Assembly (NCBI RefSeq): GCF_004963255.1
Contig: NZ_SUGA01000021.1
Coordinates: forward strand, 40,638-104,637
DNA from: Mesorhizobium sp.
GTDB lineage: Bacteria; Pseudomonadota; Alphaproteobacteria; Rhizobiales; Rhizobiaceae
Direction: 5' to 3'
DNA length: 64,000 bases
Part shown: positions 43,071-52,040 of the stretch, piece by piece
How positions within the stretch are numbered: the first letter of the stretch is position 1
Layout of the letters: each line of letters begins with the position of its first letter
The notes under the pieces: generated by a model
What the model was told of the DNA's origin: nothing
The model's database searches: none
Seen by the model: only the letters and a program-made list of their open reading frames with translations
Made by a program: the position numbers and the translations under genes

Positions 43071-44426
43071 GTGCACCTTTTGCCCACATTCCCGTTCACC
43101 GAAGCGGATCCAATCGAGTACCCTGGTCCTCCGCCGAAGGCTTCGGAGGTGGTGATCGTCGGTGGCGGCATCATCGGCGTAACGACTGCGCTTTTCCTTG
43201 CTGCTCGCAACATTCCGGTGACGTTGCTGGAAAAAGGCCGCGTCGCTGCCGAGCAGTCCTCGCGAAATTGGGGCTGGATCAGAAAGCAGGGACGGGACGC
43301 GGATGAACTGCCGATCGTCATCGAGGCCATCCGCTTGTGGCGGCAACTGGCCGAGGAATGCGGCGAAGACATCGGGCTCGCCCAGACTGGCGTGACCTAT
43401 CTGGCGAACACCGACAAGGACATGGCCGGCTTCGAGGCGTTCATGAAGATCGCCGCGGCCCACAACCTCGACACACGTCTCCTGAACGCGGACGAGACCG
43501 CGAAACTCATCACCGGCATGTCGCGCAGGTTCAAAGGCGCCATGACGACGCCGTCCGACATGCGCGCGGAACCCTGGCTGGCGGTGCCTGCGCTGGCCAG
43601 GCTTGCCGTGCGAAAAGGGGCCAGGATCATCGAGAATTGCGCGGCGCGTACCCTTGACATCGCGGCCGGCAGGATCAAGGGCGTGTGGACCGAGGCGGGA
43701 TATATCGACGCCTCCACCGTGCTGGTCGCGGGCGGCGCATGGTCCTCCCTGTTCCTGGCGCGGCACGGCGTGTCCATCCCCCAGCTCAGCGTCCGCGTCA
43801 CCGTGGCCGCAACCGAGCCCTTGCCCGAGATCTATGCGGGCGCGGCCGCCGACGATCACATAGCCTTCAGGCGCAGGCAGGATGGCGGATACACGCTCGC
43901 CGGCGGCGGCAGCCACTTGCTTTACCTAGGGCCCGACGCATTCCGGCATGCCACCAAATACATTCCCGCCCTCAGGAACGATCCGTTCGGGGCGCGCTAT
44001 TTCCCGTTCGCCCCGTCAGGCTACCCGGACGGCTGGTCGACGCCGCGCGATTGGGCGCCGGATAGCGAGAGCCCATTCGAGAGAATGCGGGTGCTCAACC
44101 CGGCTCCCGAACCAGCCCGGCTCCGTGCGATCGAGCGCAATTTCAAACAGCTTTTTCCCCAGTTCGAGAAAGCTCGCTTGAAGGTCGGCTGGGGCGGCAT
44201 GATCGACGCCATGCCCGACGTCGTCCCCGTCGTGGATCGGGTCCAGGCGATCGGCGGTCTTTTCGTCGCGACGGGAATGAGCGGCCACGGCTTCGGCATC
44301 GGGCCCGGCATGGGTCGCGTCGTTTCCGACATGATCCAGGGAAACGACACCGGCCACGATCTCAGCCGCTTCCGGCTGCCGCGCTTCTATGATGGCAGCG
44401 CTATCCGGTTGGGGCCGGCGCTTTGA
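43071..44426 (+). CDS. FAD-dependent oxidoreductase, DAO (glycine/D-amino acid oxidase) family
   Basis: 451 residues. The dinucleotide-binding motif VVIVGGGIIGVTTALFLAARN occurs near residue 27, with the flavin-contact segment AAEQSSRNWGWIRKQGRD; the C-terminal DAO signature is GLFVATGMSGHGFGIGPGMG. No signal peptide. The family oxidises amino acids, sarcosine or opine-like secondary amines; the substrate is unassigned. The only reasonable starts are GTG at 43071 or TTG at 43080, because no ATG exists before the FAD motif. It follows aglR by 126 bp but need not be co-regulated. A palindromic repeat ends the unit. Confidence 0.85.
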   Translation: MHLLPTFPFTEADPIEYPGPPPKASEVVIVGGGIIGVTTALFLAARNIPVTLLEKGRVAAEQSSRNWGWIRKQGRDADELPIVIEAIRLWRQLAEECGEDIGLAQTGVTYLANTDKDMAGFEAFMKIAAAHNLDTRLLNADETAKLITGMSRRFKGAMTTPSDMRAEPWLAVPALARLAVRKGARIIENCAARTLDIAAGRIKGVWTEAGYIDASTVLVAGGAWSSLFLARHGVSIPQLSVRVTVAATEPLPEIYAGAAADDHIAFRRRQDGGYTLAGGGSHLLYLGPDAFRHATKYIPALRNDPFGARYFPFAPSGYPDGWSTPRDWAPDSESPFERMRVLNPAPEPARLRAIERNFKQLFPQFEKARLKVGWGGMIDAMPDVVPVVDRVQAIGGLFVATGMSGHGFGIGPGMGRVVSDMIQGNDTGHDLSRFRLPRFYDGSAIRLGPAL

Positions 44427-44434
44427 AGCTGCTG

Positions 44435-44484
44435 ATCTCCCCCCTTGCAGGGGAGATGGCCGGCAGGCCAGAGGGGGGTGCTGT
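44435..44484. repeat. Palindromic extragenic repeat
   Basis: ATCTCCCC (44435-44442) and GGGGAGAT (44450-44457) form a hairpin followed by GGCCGGCAGGCCAGAGGGGGG. The same arrangement (hairpin, then CCGGCAGG..AGAGGGGGG) forms the right half of the composite repeat at 18147-18397. It lies between convergent genes. Confidence 0.75.
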
Positions 44485-44513
44485 CCCGCCAACACAACAG
44501 ATATGAGCAGCGA

Positions 44514-46016
44514 CTACTTCGCCGCTCCCGCCGCCTTCGTATCGATCAACCCATAACCAAAGTCATTGTCCCGCCCCTTCGGGCCGAGATCCTTGGCCGT
44601 TCCCGCCAGCGCCTTCTCGATGTCGTCGGCCGAGCGTTCCGGCGCGGCATGGATCAGATTGGCGATGGCGCCGCTGACGATCGCGGCGGCGAAGGAGGTG
44701 CCGGTCACCACGTCCGAGCCGGCGCCGCTCGGCGCCACCATTTCCACACCCGGCGCCGAGATGAACACATAGGCGCCGCGGTTGGCCTGCGGCATCAGCC
44801 CGTCCTTGGCGTCGGTGGCGGTCACCGCGATGACGCCGTCGAAGGCGGCCGGGTAGCCATAGGGTGCCTTCGGGCCGTTGTTACCGGCAGCCGCCACCAG
44901 CACCATGCCCTCGGCGCGCGCATTGCGGCAGGCGGTGCCGAGCAGGTCGTTCTTCGGACCGACGAAGCTCATATTGATGATGCGCACATTCTGCTCGGCC
45001 GCCCAGTCGAGCGCCGACAGGATGACGTCCATGGTCGACTTGCCGCCTTCGAAGGCGCGCGCGTGATAGATTTTCGCGCCCGGAGCCATGCCTTCCAGCG
45101 GACCAACGCCGGCAATCAGCCCGTCGACCGAGGTGCCATGGTCGCGCTTCTCGATCGGCACGTTGGGCATGGCGTCATATTGGTCGGCGATGACGCCGGC
45201 AAGCGCGGGGTTGGTGTCGTCGATGCCGGTGTCGATGACGGCGACGCGCACATTCTCGCCGCTCGCCTGCTTTGAATCGAGCGCGATGCGGTCGAAGGCA
45301 TAGTTCACGATGCCGGCCGCCTGCTGCAGCGTGTAGATATGGTTCGGCTCGCGCCGCTGCGTGCGACCGTCGGCGGCAAGCTGCGCCAGCACCACGCCGA
45401 CAGGCCGCCCGTCGGTGATGCCGAAGCGCACCAGCGTCGAGCCGAGCAGCCGCGACTGGCGCTGCGAGCGCACCTGCAGGCCGAAGGAATTGGCGATCTG
45501 CTGCACCACGCCGGCATCGCCGGCCACCGTCACCAGCACTTCGTCGGGCACGAATTCGCCGGTAATGGCGCGCGGCGGCTCCGCCAGGTTGAGCCCTTGC
45601 GGCACCGTGACAGGCCCGCTCGGCGTCGGTGCGGGCGGTGGCGTGTTGGCGGAACCGTTCGAGGACGATTTTCCATTGGACGGCGCCGGCGTCTGCGGGG
45701 CAGCGTCCGCCGGTGGGCTCGGAAACAAGTCGACGATCAGCGCCGGCAGGAACACCGCGCCGCCCGCCGCAGCTTCGAGCGCCCCAGCGCCCTTTGTGTC
45801 CGCACCGTTCTCGTCGCAAACTCCGCCCGCTGCCGTCGTACGATTCAGGCAGTCGACCTGCTTTTGCGTCAGATTGGGGTCATTGGTCTGCGCGAACGCA
45901 GGCGCGGCGACCAATGTCGCCGCGAGGATTACCGCATGCAGAATGATCCTTGGTCCCGACGCAATTCCGGATAGAAAACTGCGGCGCACTTTTCCTGGAA
46001 TTGCGTTAGCCGCCAT
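44514..46016 (-). CDS. Exported subtilisin-like S8 serine protease
   Basis: 500 residues. Signal peptide (N-terminal 43 residues, ending APAFA), then a spacer with a Pro/Ser-rich stretch (about 98-140), a propeptide/I9-like segment (about 155-230; VPDEVLVTVAG, REPNHIYTLQ) and the S8 catalytic domain with D262 (AVIDTGID), H293 (RDHGTS), oxyanion N380 (AAGNNG) and S441 (GTSFAAA). The triad is complete, so it should be active in the periplasm or outside. It overlaps the anti-sigma gene by 11 bp and completes a sigma / anti-sigma / protease operon. The target is unknown; cleavage related to the sigma signalling path is conceivable but unproven. Confidence 0.92.
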   Translation of the reverse strand: MAANAIPGKVRRSFLSGIASGPRIILHAVILAATLVAAPAFAQTNDPNLTQKQVDCLNRTTAAGGVCDENGADTKGAGALEAAAGGAVFLPALIVDLFPSPPADAAPQTPAPSNGKSSSNGSANTPPPAPTPSGPVTVPQGLNLAEPPRAITGEFVPDEVLVTVAGDAGVVQQIANSFGLQVRSQRQSRLLGSTLVRFGITDGRPVGVVLAQLAADGRTQRREPNHIYTLQQAAGIVNYAFDRIALDSKQASGENVRVAVIDTGIDDTNPALAGVIADQYDAMPNVPIEKRDHGTSVDGLIAGVGPLEGMAPGAKIYHARAFEGGKSTMDVILSALDWAAEQNVRIINMSFVGPKNDLLGTACRNARAEGMVLVAAAGNNGPKAPYGYPAAFDGVIAVTATDAKDGLMPQANRGAYVFISAPGVEMVAPSGAGSDVVTGTSFAAAIVSGAIANLIHAAPERSADDIEKALAGTAKDLGPKGRDNDFGYGLIDTKAAGAAK

Positions 46017-46671
46017 CGGCCGGTTTCCTTCCCTGGATCACAGTATCCGCGAAAGGCTGGGCGGCAACAAGGCCGATGAGCCTGTCGTAATCGGCCGCCG
46101 TGCTGGCCGGGATCGTCAGGTGGAACACGCCGTCGGCGGTCGGTCCGCTGGCGATCTTCAGCCCGTTCTGCTCGAGGAAGGCGGCGATATCGGCCATCTT
46201 GGCATCCGGCTTGAACTTGACCAGGACGAAAGGCAGCTTCGCCAGATCGTGCTCGGCGCCGGCCACCTCGAAGTCGTTGCCCTTGCCGCCCGGCCGTTCG
46301 AAGGACTGCACGATGACCAGCGCCAGCAGCGCAGCGGCCGCCGCCCAGGCGACGCCGGCCGGCATCGCCGTCACCCGGCCGAAGACTTTCGCCAGCCAGG
46401 ATTGGCCGGGCGCGCGCACCGGGCCGGCCTCCGCGTCGAGCGCCCTGGTGAAACGGCTTAGCGCATCGGCCGGCGGGCGGATCGCCTCGTTGGCGGCGGC
46501 GGTGCCGGAGAATTCGGCTTCCGCTTCGCCAAGCGCGGCCATCGCCGCCGGATCGGTGGCCAGCCATTCCTCGACGGCCTCCAGCTCGGCGCCTTCCAGC
46601 GAGCCGTTCAGGTAGAACGGCAGCAGCGTCTCCATCTCGTCGCGGCGCGACATCTTTTCAGCGGCGCTCAT
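46006..46671 (-). CDS. Membrane-anchored anti-sigma factor
   Basis: 221 residues. The N-terminal cytoplasmic part (about 1-130) resembles a short anti-sigma zinc-finger-like region without the full HxxxCxxC, one transmembrane helix (AGVAWAAAAALLALVIVQSF, about 100-125) and a periplasmic C-terminal domain (about 140-221; FVLVKFKPDAKMADIAAFLEQNG). The ATG at 46671 overlaps the sigma-factor stop by 4 bp (ATGA), the classic coupled sigma/anti-sigma layout; a GTG at 46677 is possible. Function rests on context plus topology. Confidence 0.78.
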   Translation of the reverse strand: MSAAEKMSRRDEMETLLPFYLNGSLEGAELEAVEEWLATDPAAMAALGEAEAEFSGTAAANEAIRPPADALSRFTRALDAEAGPVRAPGQSWLAKVFGRVTAMPAGVAWAAAAALLALVIVQSFERPGGKGNDFEVAGAEHDLAKLPFVLVKFKPDAKMADIAAFLEQNGLKIASGPTADGVFHLTIPASTAADYDRLIGLVAAQPFADTVIQGRKPADGG

Positions 46672-47234
46672 GGCCACCCCCTGTCGTAACCGGCGGCCTT
46701 GAGGGCTTCGCCGAGTTTCTTGCGGGCGTAGAACATCCTGGTCTTGACGGTCGCGACAGGAATATCGAGCACCTCGCCGATCTCGGTCACCGACTGGCCA
46801 TGGTAATAGGCAAGGTCGATCACCGTGCGGTGCTCTTCCGGCAGGGCATCGACGAAACGGCGCAAGGCGGCGGCCTTGTCTTCCTTCATCGTGACGACTT
46901 CCGGCGTGTCGGCGCTGTCGGGGACCTGCGCCGCGTCATCGTCGTCGATCCAGTCTTCCTTCTTCTTGCGCAGCGATGACAGCGCCTTGAAGCGGGCGAT
47001 GCCGAGCAGCCAAGTCGAAACTTCAGAGCGGCCCTCGAAGCCGGGCGCCTGCTTCCACAGCTCCAGAAAAACCTCGTTTGCGATATCGTCGGCCATCATT
47101 TCCGATCCCGTCTGGCGCGCCACGAAGCGGTAGATCCGCGCGTGGTGACGCATGAACAGGAGCCGAACGGCGGCCCGGTCGCCCTTCGCGATCCGGTCTA
47201 CAAGCGCGCGATCGGTTTCCGTCGCCGCATTCAT
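46668..47234 (-). CDS. ECF RNA polymerase sigma factor
   Basis: 188 residues. Region 2 (FMRHHARIYRFVARQTG ... ADDIANEVFLELWK) contacts core and the -10 element; region 4 (DALPEEHRTVIDLAYYHGQS, then VTEIGEVLDIPVATVKTRMF) is the -35 reader. There is no region 1.1 or 3, so it is an extracytoplasmic-function sigma. The start at 47234 (MNAATETDRALVDRIAKGD) lacks a strong ribosome site, but upstream in-frame sequence runs into the repeat at 47358-47501. Coupled to the anti-sigma and S8 protease genes. It probably autoregulates the operon; its promoter consensus cannot be read by eye. Confidence 0.9.
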   Translation of the reverse strand: MNAATETDRALVDRIAKGDRAAVRLLFMRHHARIYRFVARQTGSEMMADDIANEVFLELWKQAPGFEGRSEVSTWLLGIARFKALSSLRKKKEDWIDDDDAAQVPDSADTPEVVTMKEDKAAALRRFVDALPEEHRTVIDLAYYHGQSVTEIGEVLDIPVATVKTRMFYARKKLGEALKAAGYDRGWP

Positions 47235-47357
47235 GGCCGGTCGAGCCGCCTGGCTCCTCGAAGCTCTGTCGCTGATCGGTCCAAAAAGGTTCACCCTCCG
47301 CCAAGGATTTTCGGAGGCTAACCGAAGAAAGGGGGCGTTGCCAGTAGGGGCGCTTTT

Positions 47358-47501
47358 CCTTCCCCCCTTGTGGGGGAAGGTGGCCGCGAAGCGGCCGGAT
47401 GAGGGGTGTTCCAGGGAAAGCCAGCCTCCCACTCCGCTGGAACACCCCTCATCCGTCTCGGCGCTGCGCGCCGATCCACCTTCTCCCACAAGGGGAGAAG
47501 G
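47358..47501. repeat. Inverted pair of palindromic repeats
   Basis: Left copy: CCTTCCCCCCTTGTGGGGGAAGG at about 47358-47380, then GTGGCCGCG and GGATGAGGGGTGTTCC to 47412. Right copy from 47439 runs in reverse (GGAACACCCCTCATCCGTCT ... CCTTCTCCCACAAGGGGAGAAGG to 47501). The two arms face each other around a 26-bp centre. Found between the ECF operon and the phosphatase-superfamily gene; a 278-bp region without genes. Second of the repeat families in this window, with CTTGT loops as in the copy at 63977. Confidence 0.75.
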
Positions 47502-47512
47502 AGAGGCCGCGC

Positions 47513-48364
47513 TTACCCCAAAAACACCTTCGCTTTCATCGTCTCGGGTATCGTCACCCCAAGCCGGCTCAGCACTGTCGGCGCGAGCTGCAGCTGGTCG
47601 AGCAGCGTATCGGCCTCGGGGCCTTTCGCAGGCCCGAAATAATAGAGCGCGAAATCCTGCATCTCGTCGTCATGGCCGCCATGGTGGCCGCGGTCGGTCT
47701 GGCCGTGGTCGGCCGTCAGGATCACTTCATAGCCGGCTTGGCGCCATTGCGGCAGGAAGGCGGCGAGCATGCCGTCCATGGCGTAGCAGGCATGGTCCAT
47801 CTCGATGCAGTCATGGCCGAAGCGATGACCCATCGAATCCAGCGTGCAGGTGTGCAGGATGCCGTAGTCGATGCCGTGTCGCTTCACCAGCATGGTCAGC
47901 GTCGCGAACAGGTCGACGTCGCTCGGCGTCATCTGGTTCTTGAGATTGTAGCCAGTCATGGTGTGGAAGCGGCCATGCGTGATCGGCCCGCTTGGATCGT
48001 CGAACTCCATGTCCTCGACAAGGTCGAACGGAAAGCTGCGGAAGAATTCCGACCAGTAGGAATGGGTCACCGCGCCCGTCTTGCCGCCAGCTTTGCAGAC
48101 CTCCGAGAAGATGTCCGGCTGCGTGACGCGAAAGCGGTTCTCGTTGGAAAGGATGCCATGCACCTGCGGCGTCACCCCGGTGTGGATCGAGGCGTAGCAG
48201 CAGGCCGAGGTCGACGGCAGCACCGAGCGCATCTTCCACACCTGCGCGTCGCCCGACTGCACCCAGCCCTCGAGATTGCCCATCAGCCGGCGCCAGTTCC
48301 GGTAGGGCACGCCGTCGAGGATGATGAGCAGCAGTTTGGATTTCAGCGCCACGGATAGCTCCAT
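47513..48364 (-). CDS. Alkaline phosphatase superfamily protein (type I phosphodiesterase / nucleotide pyrophosphatase-like)
   Basis: 283 residues, no signal peptide. N-terminal metal motif KLLLIILDGVPYRNW, nucleophile region MRSVLPSTSACCYASIHTGVTP (Thr/Ser nucleophile near SACC), metal ligands in HTCTLDSMGHRFG and LTADHGQTDRGHHGG (Asp-His then His). This is the pattern of nucleotide pyrophosphatase/phosphodiesterase enzymes such as PhnA-type phosphonoacetate hydrolases and NPPs. Substrate unknown. The start at 48364 (MELSVALKSKLLL) is chosen because the fold begins there; ribosome site weak. Stands next to the ABC transporter operon on the same strand. Confidence 0.82.
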   Translation of the reverse strand: MELSVALKSKLLLIILDGVPYRNWRRLMGNLEGWVQSGDAQVWKMRSVLPSTSACCYASIHTGVTPQVHGILSNENRFRVTQPDIFSEVCKAGGKTGAVTHSYWSEFFRSFPFDLVEDMEFDDPSGPITHGRFHTMTGYNLKNQMTPSDVDLFATLTMLVKRHGIDYGILHTCTLDSMGHRFGHDCIEMDHACYAMDGMLAAFLPQWRQAGYEVILTADHGQTDRGHHGGHDDEMQDFALYYFGPAKGPEADTLLDQLQLAPTVLSRLGVTIPETMKAKVFLG

Positions 48365-48452
48365 ACGGACTGGCTGTTGAGATAGAGGCGCCGTGCGACC
48401 ATCGGGCAGCACGGCGCTTCAGAACTATCAGATTGGCGACGACAGGGCGGGC

Positions 48453-50108
48453 CTAATTTCCGGCGCTCTCCATGCGCCGGCCCTTGATCGCCTTCTCCAG
48501 CCAGCCGATCTCCATCTCCGGCACCGAGGAGAGCAGCAGGTCCGTATAGGCGTCGAAAGGCGGCGTCAGCACCTTGCTCTTCGAGCCGTAGCGCACCACC
48601 TCGCCGCGATACATGACCGCGATCGAATCGGCGATCGACTTCACCGTCGCTAGGTCATGGGTGATGAACAGATAGGCTACCTTTTCGTGCTGCTGCAGGT
48701 TGAGCAGCAGTTTCAGGATGCCGTTGGCGACCAACGGGTCGAGCGCCGATGTCACCTCATCGCAGATGATCAGCTTCGGCTTGGCGGCGAGCGAGCGCGC
48801 GATGCAGACGCGCTGCTTCTGGCCGCCGGAAAGCTCGGCCGGATAGCGGTCGACGAAACCCTTGCCCATTTCGATCTCGTCGAGCAGCTCGGCGACGCGC
48901 TTGTCGCGCTCGCGCCCCTTAATGCCGAAATAGAACTCCAGCGGCCGGCCGATGATGGTGCCCACCGTCTGGCGCGGGTTCATCGCCACGTCGGCCATCT
49001 GGTAGATCATCTGCAGCTGCCGCAGATCCTCCTTCGGCCGGTCCGCCAGCCTGTTGGCGAGCGGCCTGCCGTCGAAGGTGACGGTGCCCTGTTCGGGCGG
49101 CAGAAGGCCGGTGATGGCGCGCGCCAGCGTCGACTTGCCGGAACCGCTCTCGCCGACGACGGCCAGCGTCTGTCCCGGATAGATGTCGACCGAGACATTC
49201 TTCAGCACCTTGACATGGCCGCCGCCATAGGCGGCGGTGACATTCTTCACCGACAGGAAGGGCGTTGTGCCGGGCTGTTGTTCCTTGTGCTCGATCTCAT
49301 GCACCGAGACCAGCGCGTTGGTGTATTCCTGGCGCGGTTCCTTGATGATCTGCCGCGTGCCGCCCCACTCCACCAGCCGGCCATGGCGCAGGACCATGAT
49401 CTCGTCCGACACCTGGGCGACGACGGCAAGGTCGTGGGTGATGTAGAGAGCCGCCACATGCGTGTCGCGGATGGCGTCCTTGATCGCCGCCAGAACGTCG
49501 ATCTGCGTCGTCACGTCGAGCGCCGTGGTCGGCTCGTCGAAGACGATGAGGTCCGGCTCCGAGCAGAGCGCCATCGCCGTCATCACGCGCTGCAGCTGGC
49601 CGCCGGAGACCTGGTGCGGATAGCGCTCGCCGATCGTTTCGGGATTGGGCAGGCTGAGTTTCTTGAACAGCGCGACAGCCCGCTTTTCGGCCTCGGCGCG
49701 CGTCGCTGTGCCATGCAGGAGGGCCGCCTCGACCACCTGGTCGATCAGCTTGTGCGCCGGGTTGAAGGCGGCCGCCGCCGACTGGGCGACATAGCACACC
49801 TCGCGCCCGCGCAGCGCCCGCACGCCCTTGGGGCCGGCTTTCAGGATGTCGCGGCCGTTGAGGATCACCTCGCCGCCGGTGATGCGCACGCCGCCGCGGC
49901 CATAGGCCATCGACGACAGGCCGATGGTCGATTTGCCGGCGCCAGATTCGCCGATCAGGCCGAGCACCTTGCCCTTTTCCAAGGTCAGCGAGACGTCGTG
50001 GACCAGCGTGATCGTCTTCGGCGCTTCGCCCGGCGGGTAGACGGTCGCCTCGATGCGCAGATTGCGAATATCGAGGAGCTTGCCTGAATTTGCCTTGGTG
50101 TCGGCCAT
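48453..50108 (-). CDS. Fused dual ATPase of a peptide/nickel-type ABC transporter
   Basis: 551 residues with two complete nucleotide-binding domains. Domain 1: Walker A GESGAGKST, signature VSGGQLQRVMTAMA, Walker B LIVFDEPTTALD. Domain 2 from about 280: Walker A GESGSGKST, signature LSGGQKQRVCIARS, Walker B LIICDEVTSALD. This matches DppD+DppF fused in one chain, as in YejF/GsiA-type transporters. The ATG at 50108 overlaps the permease stop by one base (TGATG). Drives uptake by the two permeases and the Tat-type binding protein encoded upstream. The substrate may be a peptide or another small organic compound; no oligopeptide-specific feature is seen. Confidence 0.93.
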   Translation of the reverse strand: MADTKANSGKLLDIRNLRIEATVYPPGEAPKTITLVHDVSLTLEKGKVLGLIGESGAGKSTIGLSSMAYGRGGVRITGGEVILNGRDILKAGPKGVRALRGREVCYVAQSAAAAFNPAHKLIDQVVEAALLHGTATRAEAEKRAVALFKKLSLPNPETIGERYPHQVSGGQLQRVMTAMALCSEPDLIVFDEPTTALDVTTQIDVLAAIKDAIRDTHVAALYITHDLAVVAQVSDEIMVLRHGRLVEWGGTRQIIKEPRQEYTNALVSVHEIEHKEQQPGTTPFLSVKNVTAAYGGGHVKVLKNVSVDIYPGQTLAVVGESGSGKSTLARAITGLLPPEQGTVTFDGRPLANRLADRPKEDLRQLQMIYQMADVAMNPRQTVGTIIGRPLEFYFGIKGRERDKRVAELLDEIEMGKGFVDRYPAELSGGQKQRVCIARSLAAKPKLIICDEVTSALDPLVANGILKLLLNLQQHEKVAYLFITHDLATVKSIADSIAVMYRGEVVRYGSKSKVLTPPFDAYTDLLLSSVPEMEIGWLEKAIKGRRMESAGN

Positions 50109-50929
50109 CAGCCGCGCCCTCCCTTCAGGCTCGTCGTGCGGTTGAGCACCCAGTCGGCGACGAGGTTGACCGAGATCGCCAGCACCGCGATCGCGGCCGC
50201 CGGGATCAGCGCCGCCGGAATGCCGAAGACGATGCCGTCCTTGTTTTCCTTGACCATGCCGCCCCAATCCGAATCCGGCGGCTGCACGCCGAGGCCGAGG
50301 AAGGACAGCGCCGACAGGAAGAGCACCGCGAAGATGAAGCGCACGCCGAGCTCCGCCACCAGCGGCGACAGCGCATTGGGCAGGATCTCGCGGAAGATGA
50401 TCCAGGCCTTGCCTTCGCCGCGCAGCTTCGCCGCTTCGACGAAGTCCATGACGTTGATGTCGACGGCGACGGCGCGCGACAGGCGGTAGACGCGGGTGGA
50501 ATCGAGGATGCCCATGACCAGGATCAGCGTCAGCGTGTTGGTCGGCAGCACCGACAACACGACGAGGCCGAAGATCAGTGTCGGGATCGACATCAGAAGG
50601 TCGACGAAGCGCGACAGCAGCGTGTCGAACCAGCCGCCGAAGACAGCCGCCGTGAAGCCGAGGATCGAGCCCAGCGAGAAGGACAGCGCCGTCGCCGCCA
50701 CCGCGATCTCCATGGTGATGCGCGCGCCATAGATCATGCGCGAGATCAGATCGCGGCCGAGATTGTCGGTGCCCAGCCAATGCGCCGCCGACATCGGCTC
50801 CCACACGTCGCCGACGATCTCGCCATTGCCATGCGGCGCGACCCAGGGCGCGAAGATGGCGCAGAACGCAAAGAAGCCGGTCAGGATCAGTCCGATCCAG
50901 GCGGTGAACGGGATTTGTCGTAGCGCCAT
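50108..50929 (-). CDS. ABC transporter permease, DppC type
   Basis: 273 residues, inner membrane. N-terminal helix AWIGLILTGFFAFCAIFAPWV, the conserved HWLGTDNLGRDLISRMIYGAR segment of DppC/OppC proteins, five further helices and the EAA loop (VEAAKLRGEGKAWIIFREILPNA). Partner of the DppB-type permease encoded 52 bp upstream. Confidence 0.92.
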   Translation of the reverse strand: MALRQIPFTAWIGLILTGFFAFCAIFAPWVAPHGNGEIVGDVWEPMSAAHWLGTDNLGRDLISRMIYGARITMEIAVAATALSFSLGSILGFTAAVFGGWFDTLLSRFVDLLMSIPTLIFGLVVLSVLPTNTLTLILVMGILDSTRVYRLSRAVAVDINVMDFVEAAKLRGEGKAWIIFREILPNALSPLVAELGVRFIFAVLFLSALSFLGLGVQPPDSDWGGMVKENKDGIVFGIPAALIPAAAIAVLAISVNLVADWVLNRTTSLKGGRG

Positions 50930-50959
50930 TCGCTTCAGTTTCCCCTCTCTTGCATCCGG

Positions 50960-50995
50960 CCCGTCATTTCGGATGCCCCCGTCATTTCGGATGCC
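50960..50995 (-). repeat. Perfect 18-bp tandem duplication at the end of the DppB-type gene
   Basis: CCCGTCATTTCGGATGCC occurs twice head to tail (50960-50977, 50978-50995). The copy at 50978-50995 contains the last codons and TGA of the permease gene; the other lies just downstream. Likely a recent slippage duplication with no coding effect. Confidence 0.9.
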
Positions 50996-51941
50996 TGAGC
51001 CGCGGATTGGCCACGATGGCTGCGATATCCGCGACGATGTTGAGCGTGATGTAGACCGCGGCGAAAATCAGGCCGACCGCCTGCACCACCGGCACGTCGC
51101 GCTTGGCGACATGGTCGACCAGATATTGTCCCATGCCCGGATAGACGAAGATCACCTCCACCACCACGACGCCGACGATGAGATAGGCGAGGTTGAGCAT
51201 GACGACGTTGACGACCGGCGCGATCGCGTTCGGGAAAGCATGCTTGCGGATGATGTCGAAGGGCTTCAGACCCTTGAGCTCGGCCGTCTCGATATAGGCC
51301 GACTGCATGACATTGAGGATCGCCGCGCGCGTCATGCGCATCATATGGGCGAGCACCACCAGGGTCAGCGCCGTGGCCGGCAGCACCACGGCCTGCAGCC
51401 TTTCCAGGAACGGCGTGGAGTCGTCGACCGTCGAGATGCTCGGGAATATCTGCCAGTGCACCGCAAACACGAAGATCAGCACATAGCCGATGAAGAATTC
51501 CGGGAACGATGTCGAGGCGAGCGCCAGGCCGGAGATCAGCTTGTCGACGAAGCCGTTGCGGTAGCGCACCGCGATCAGCCCAAGGATGACCGCCAGCGGC
51601 ACAGCGACGATCGCCGCGCAGGCTGCCAGGAAAAGCGTGTTCTTCAGCCGGGTGCCGATCGAGCTTGCAATGTCGAGTCCGCTCGACTGCGCCGTGCCGA
51701 AATCGCCATGCAGGATGCCCCACAGCCAGTGCACGTAGCGCAGCCATGCCGGGTCGTTGAGCCCGAGCTGTTCGCGCAGGTTCGCCAGCGCCTCCGGCGT
51801 TGCCGACTGGCCGAGGATCGCCTGGGCGACATCGCCCGGCAGGATCTGCGTGCCGGCGAAGATCAGCACCGAAACGGCGAACAGAAGAACCAGGCCCAGC
51901 AAGATACGCTGAGCGACCAATCTCAGGATCGGAGACGACAT
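50982..51941 (-). CDS. ABC transporter permease, DppB type
   Basis: 319 residues, inner membrane. N-terminal helix RILLGLVLLFAVSVLIFAGTQILPGD, the DppB segment HWLWGILHGDFGTAQSSG, and the EAA loop (IETAELKGLKPFDIIRKHAFPNA), with six helices in total. Heterodimerises with the DppC-type permease. A stem-loop lies between it and the binding-protein gene. Confidence 0.92.
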   Translation of the reverse strand: MSSPILRLVAQRILLGLVLLFAVSVLIFAGTQILPGDVAQAILGQSATPEALANLREQLGLNDPAWLRYVHWLWGILHGDFGTAQSSGLDIASSIGTRLKNTLFLAACAAIVAVPLAVILGLIAVRYRNGFVDKLISGLALASTSFPEFFIGYVLIFVFAVHWQIFPSISTVDDSTPFLERLQAVVLPATALTLVVLAHMMRMTRAAILNVMQSAYIETAELKGLKPFDIIRKHAFPNAIAPVVNVVMLNLAYLIVGVVVVEVIFVYPGMGQYLVDHVAKRDVPVVQAVGLIFAAVYITLNIVADIAAIVANPRLRHPK

Positions 51942-52005
51942 CGGCTACCTGCAACGGTGAAGAAGGGACGGTGCCCGCCTTTCAGGCAGGCCATGAAAGC
52001 CGGAA

Positions 52006-52029
52006 AGGGCCGGCTCGCGCCGGCCCTTC
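52006..52029 (-). promoter_or_regulatory. Stem-loop between binding protein and permease genes
   Basis: AAGGGCCGG (52006-52014), loop CTCGCG, CCGGCCCTT (52021-52029): 9-bp perfect stem in the 99-bp gap. It lacks a strong T-run on the minus strand, so partial termination or 3'-end protection of the binding-protein mRNA is more likely than full termination. Confidence 0.55.
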
Positions 52030-52040
52030 CTTATCCTTCG

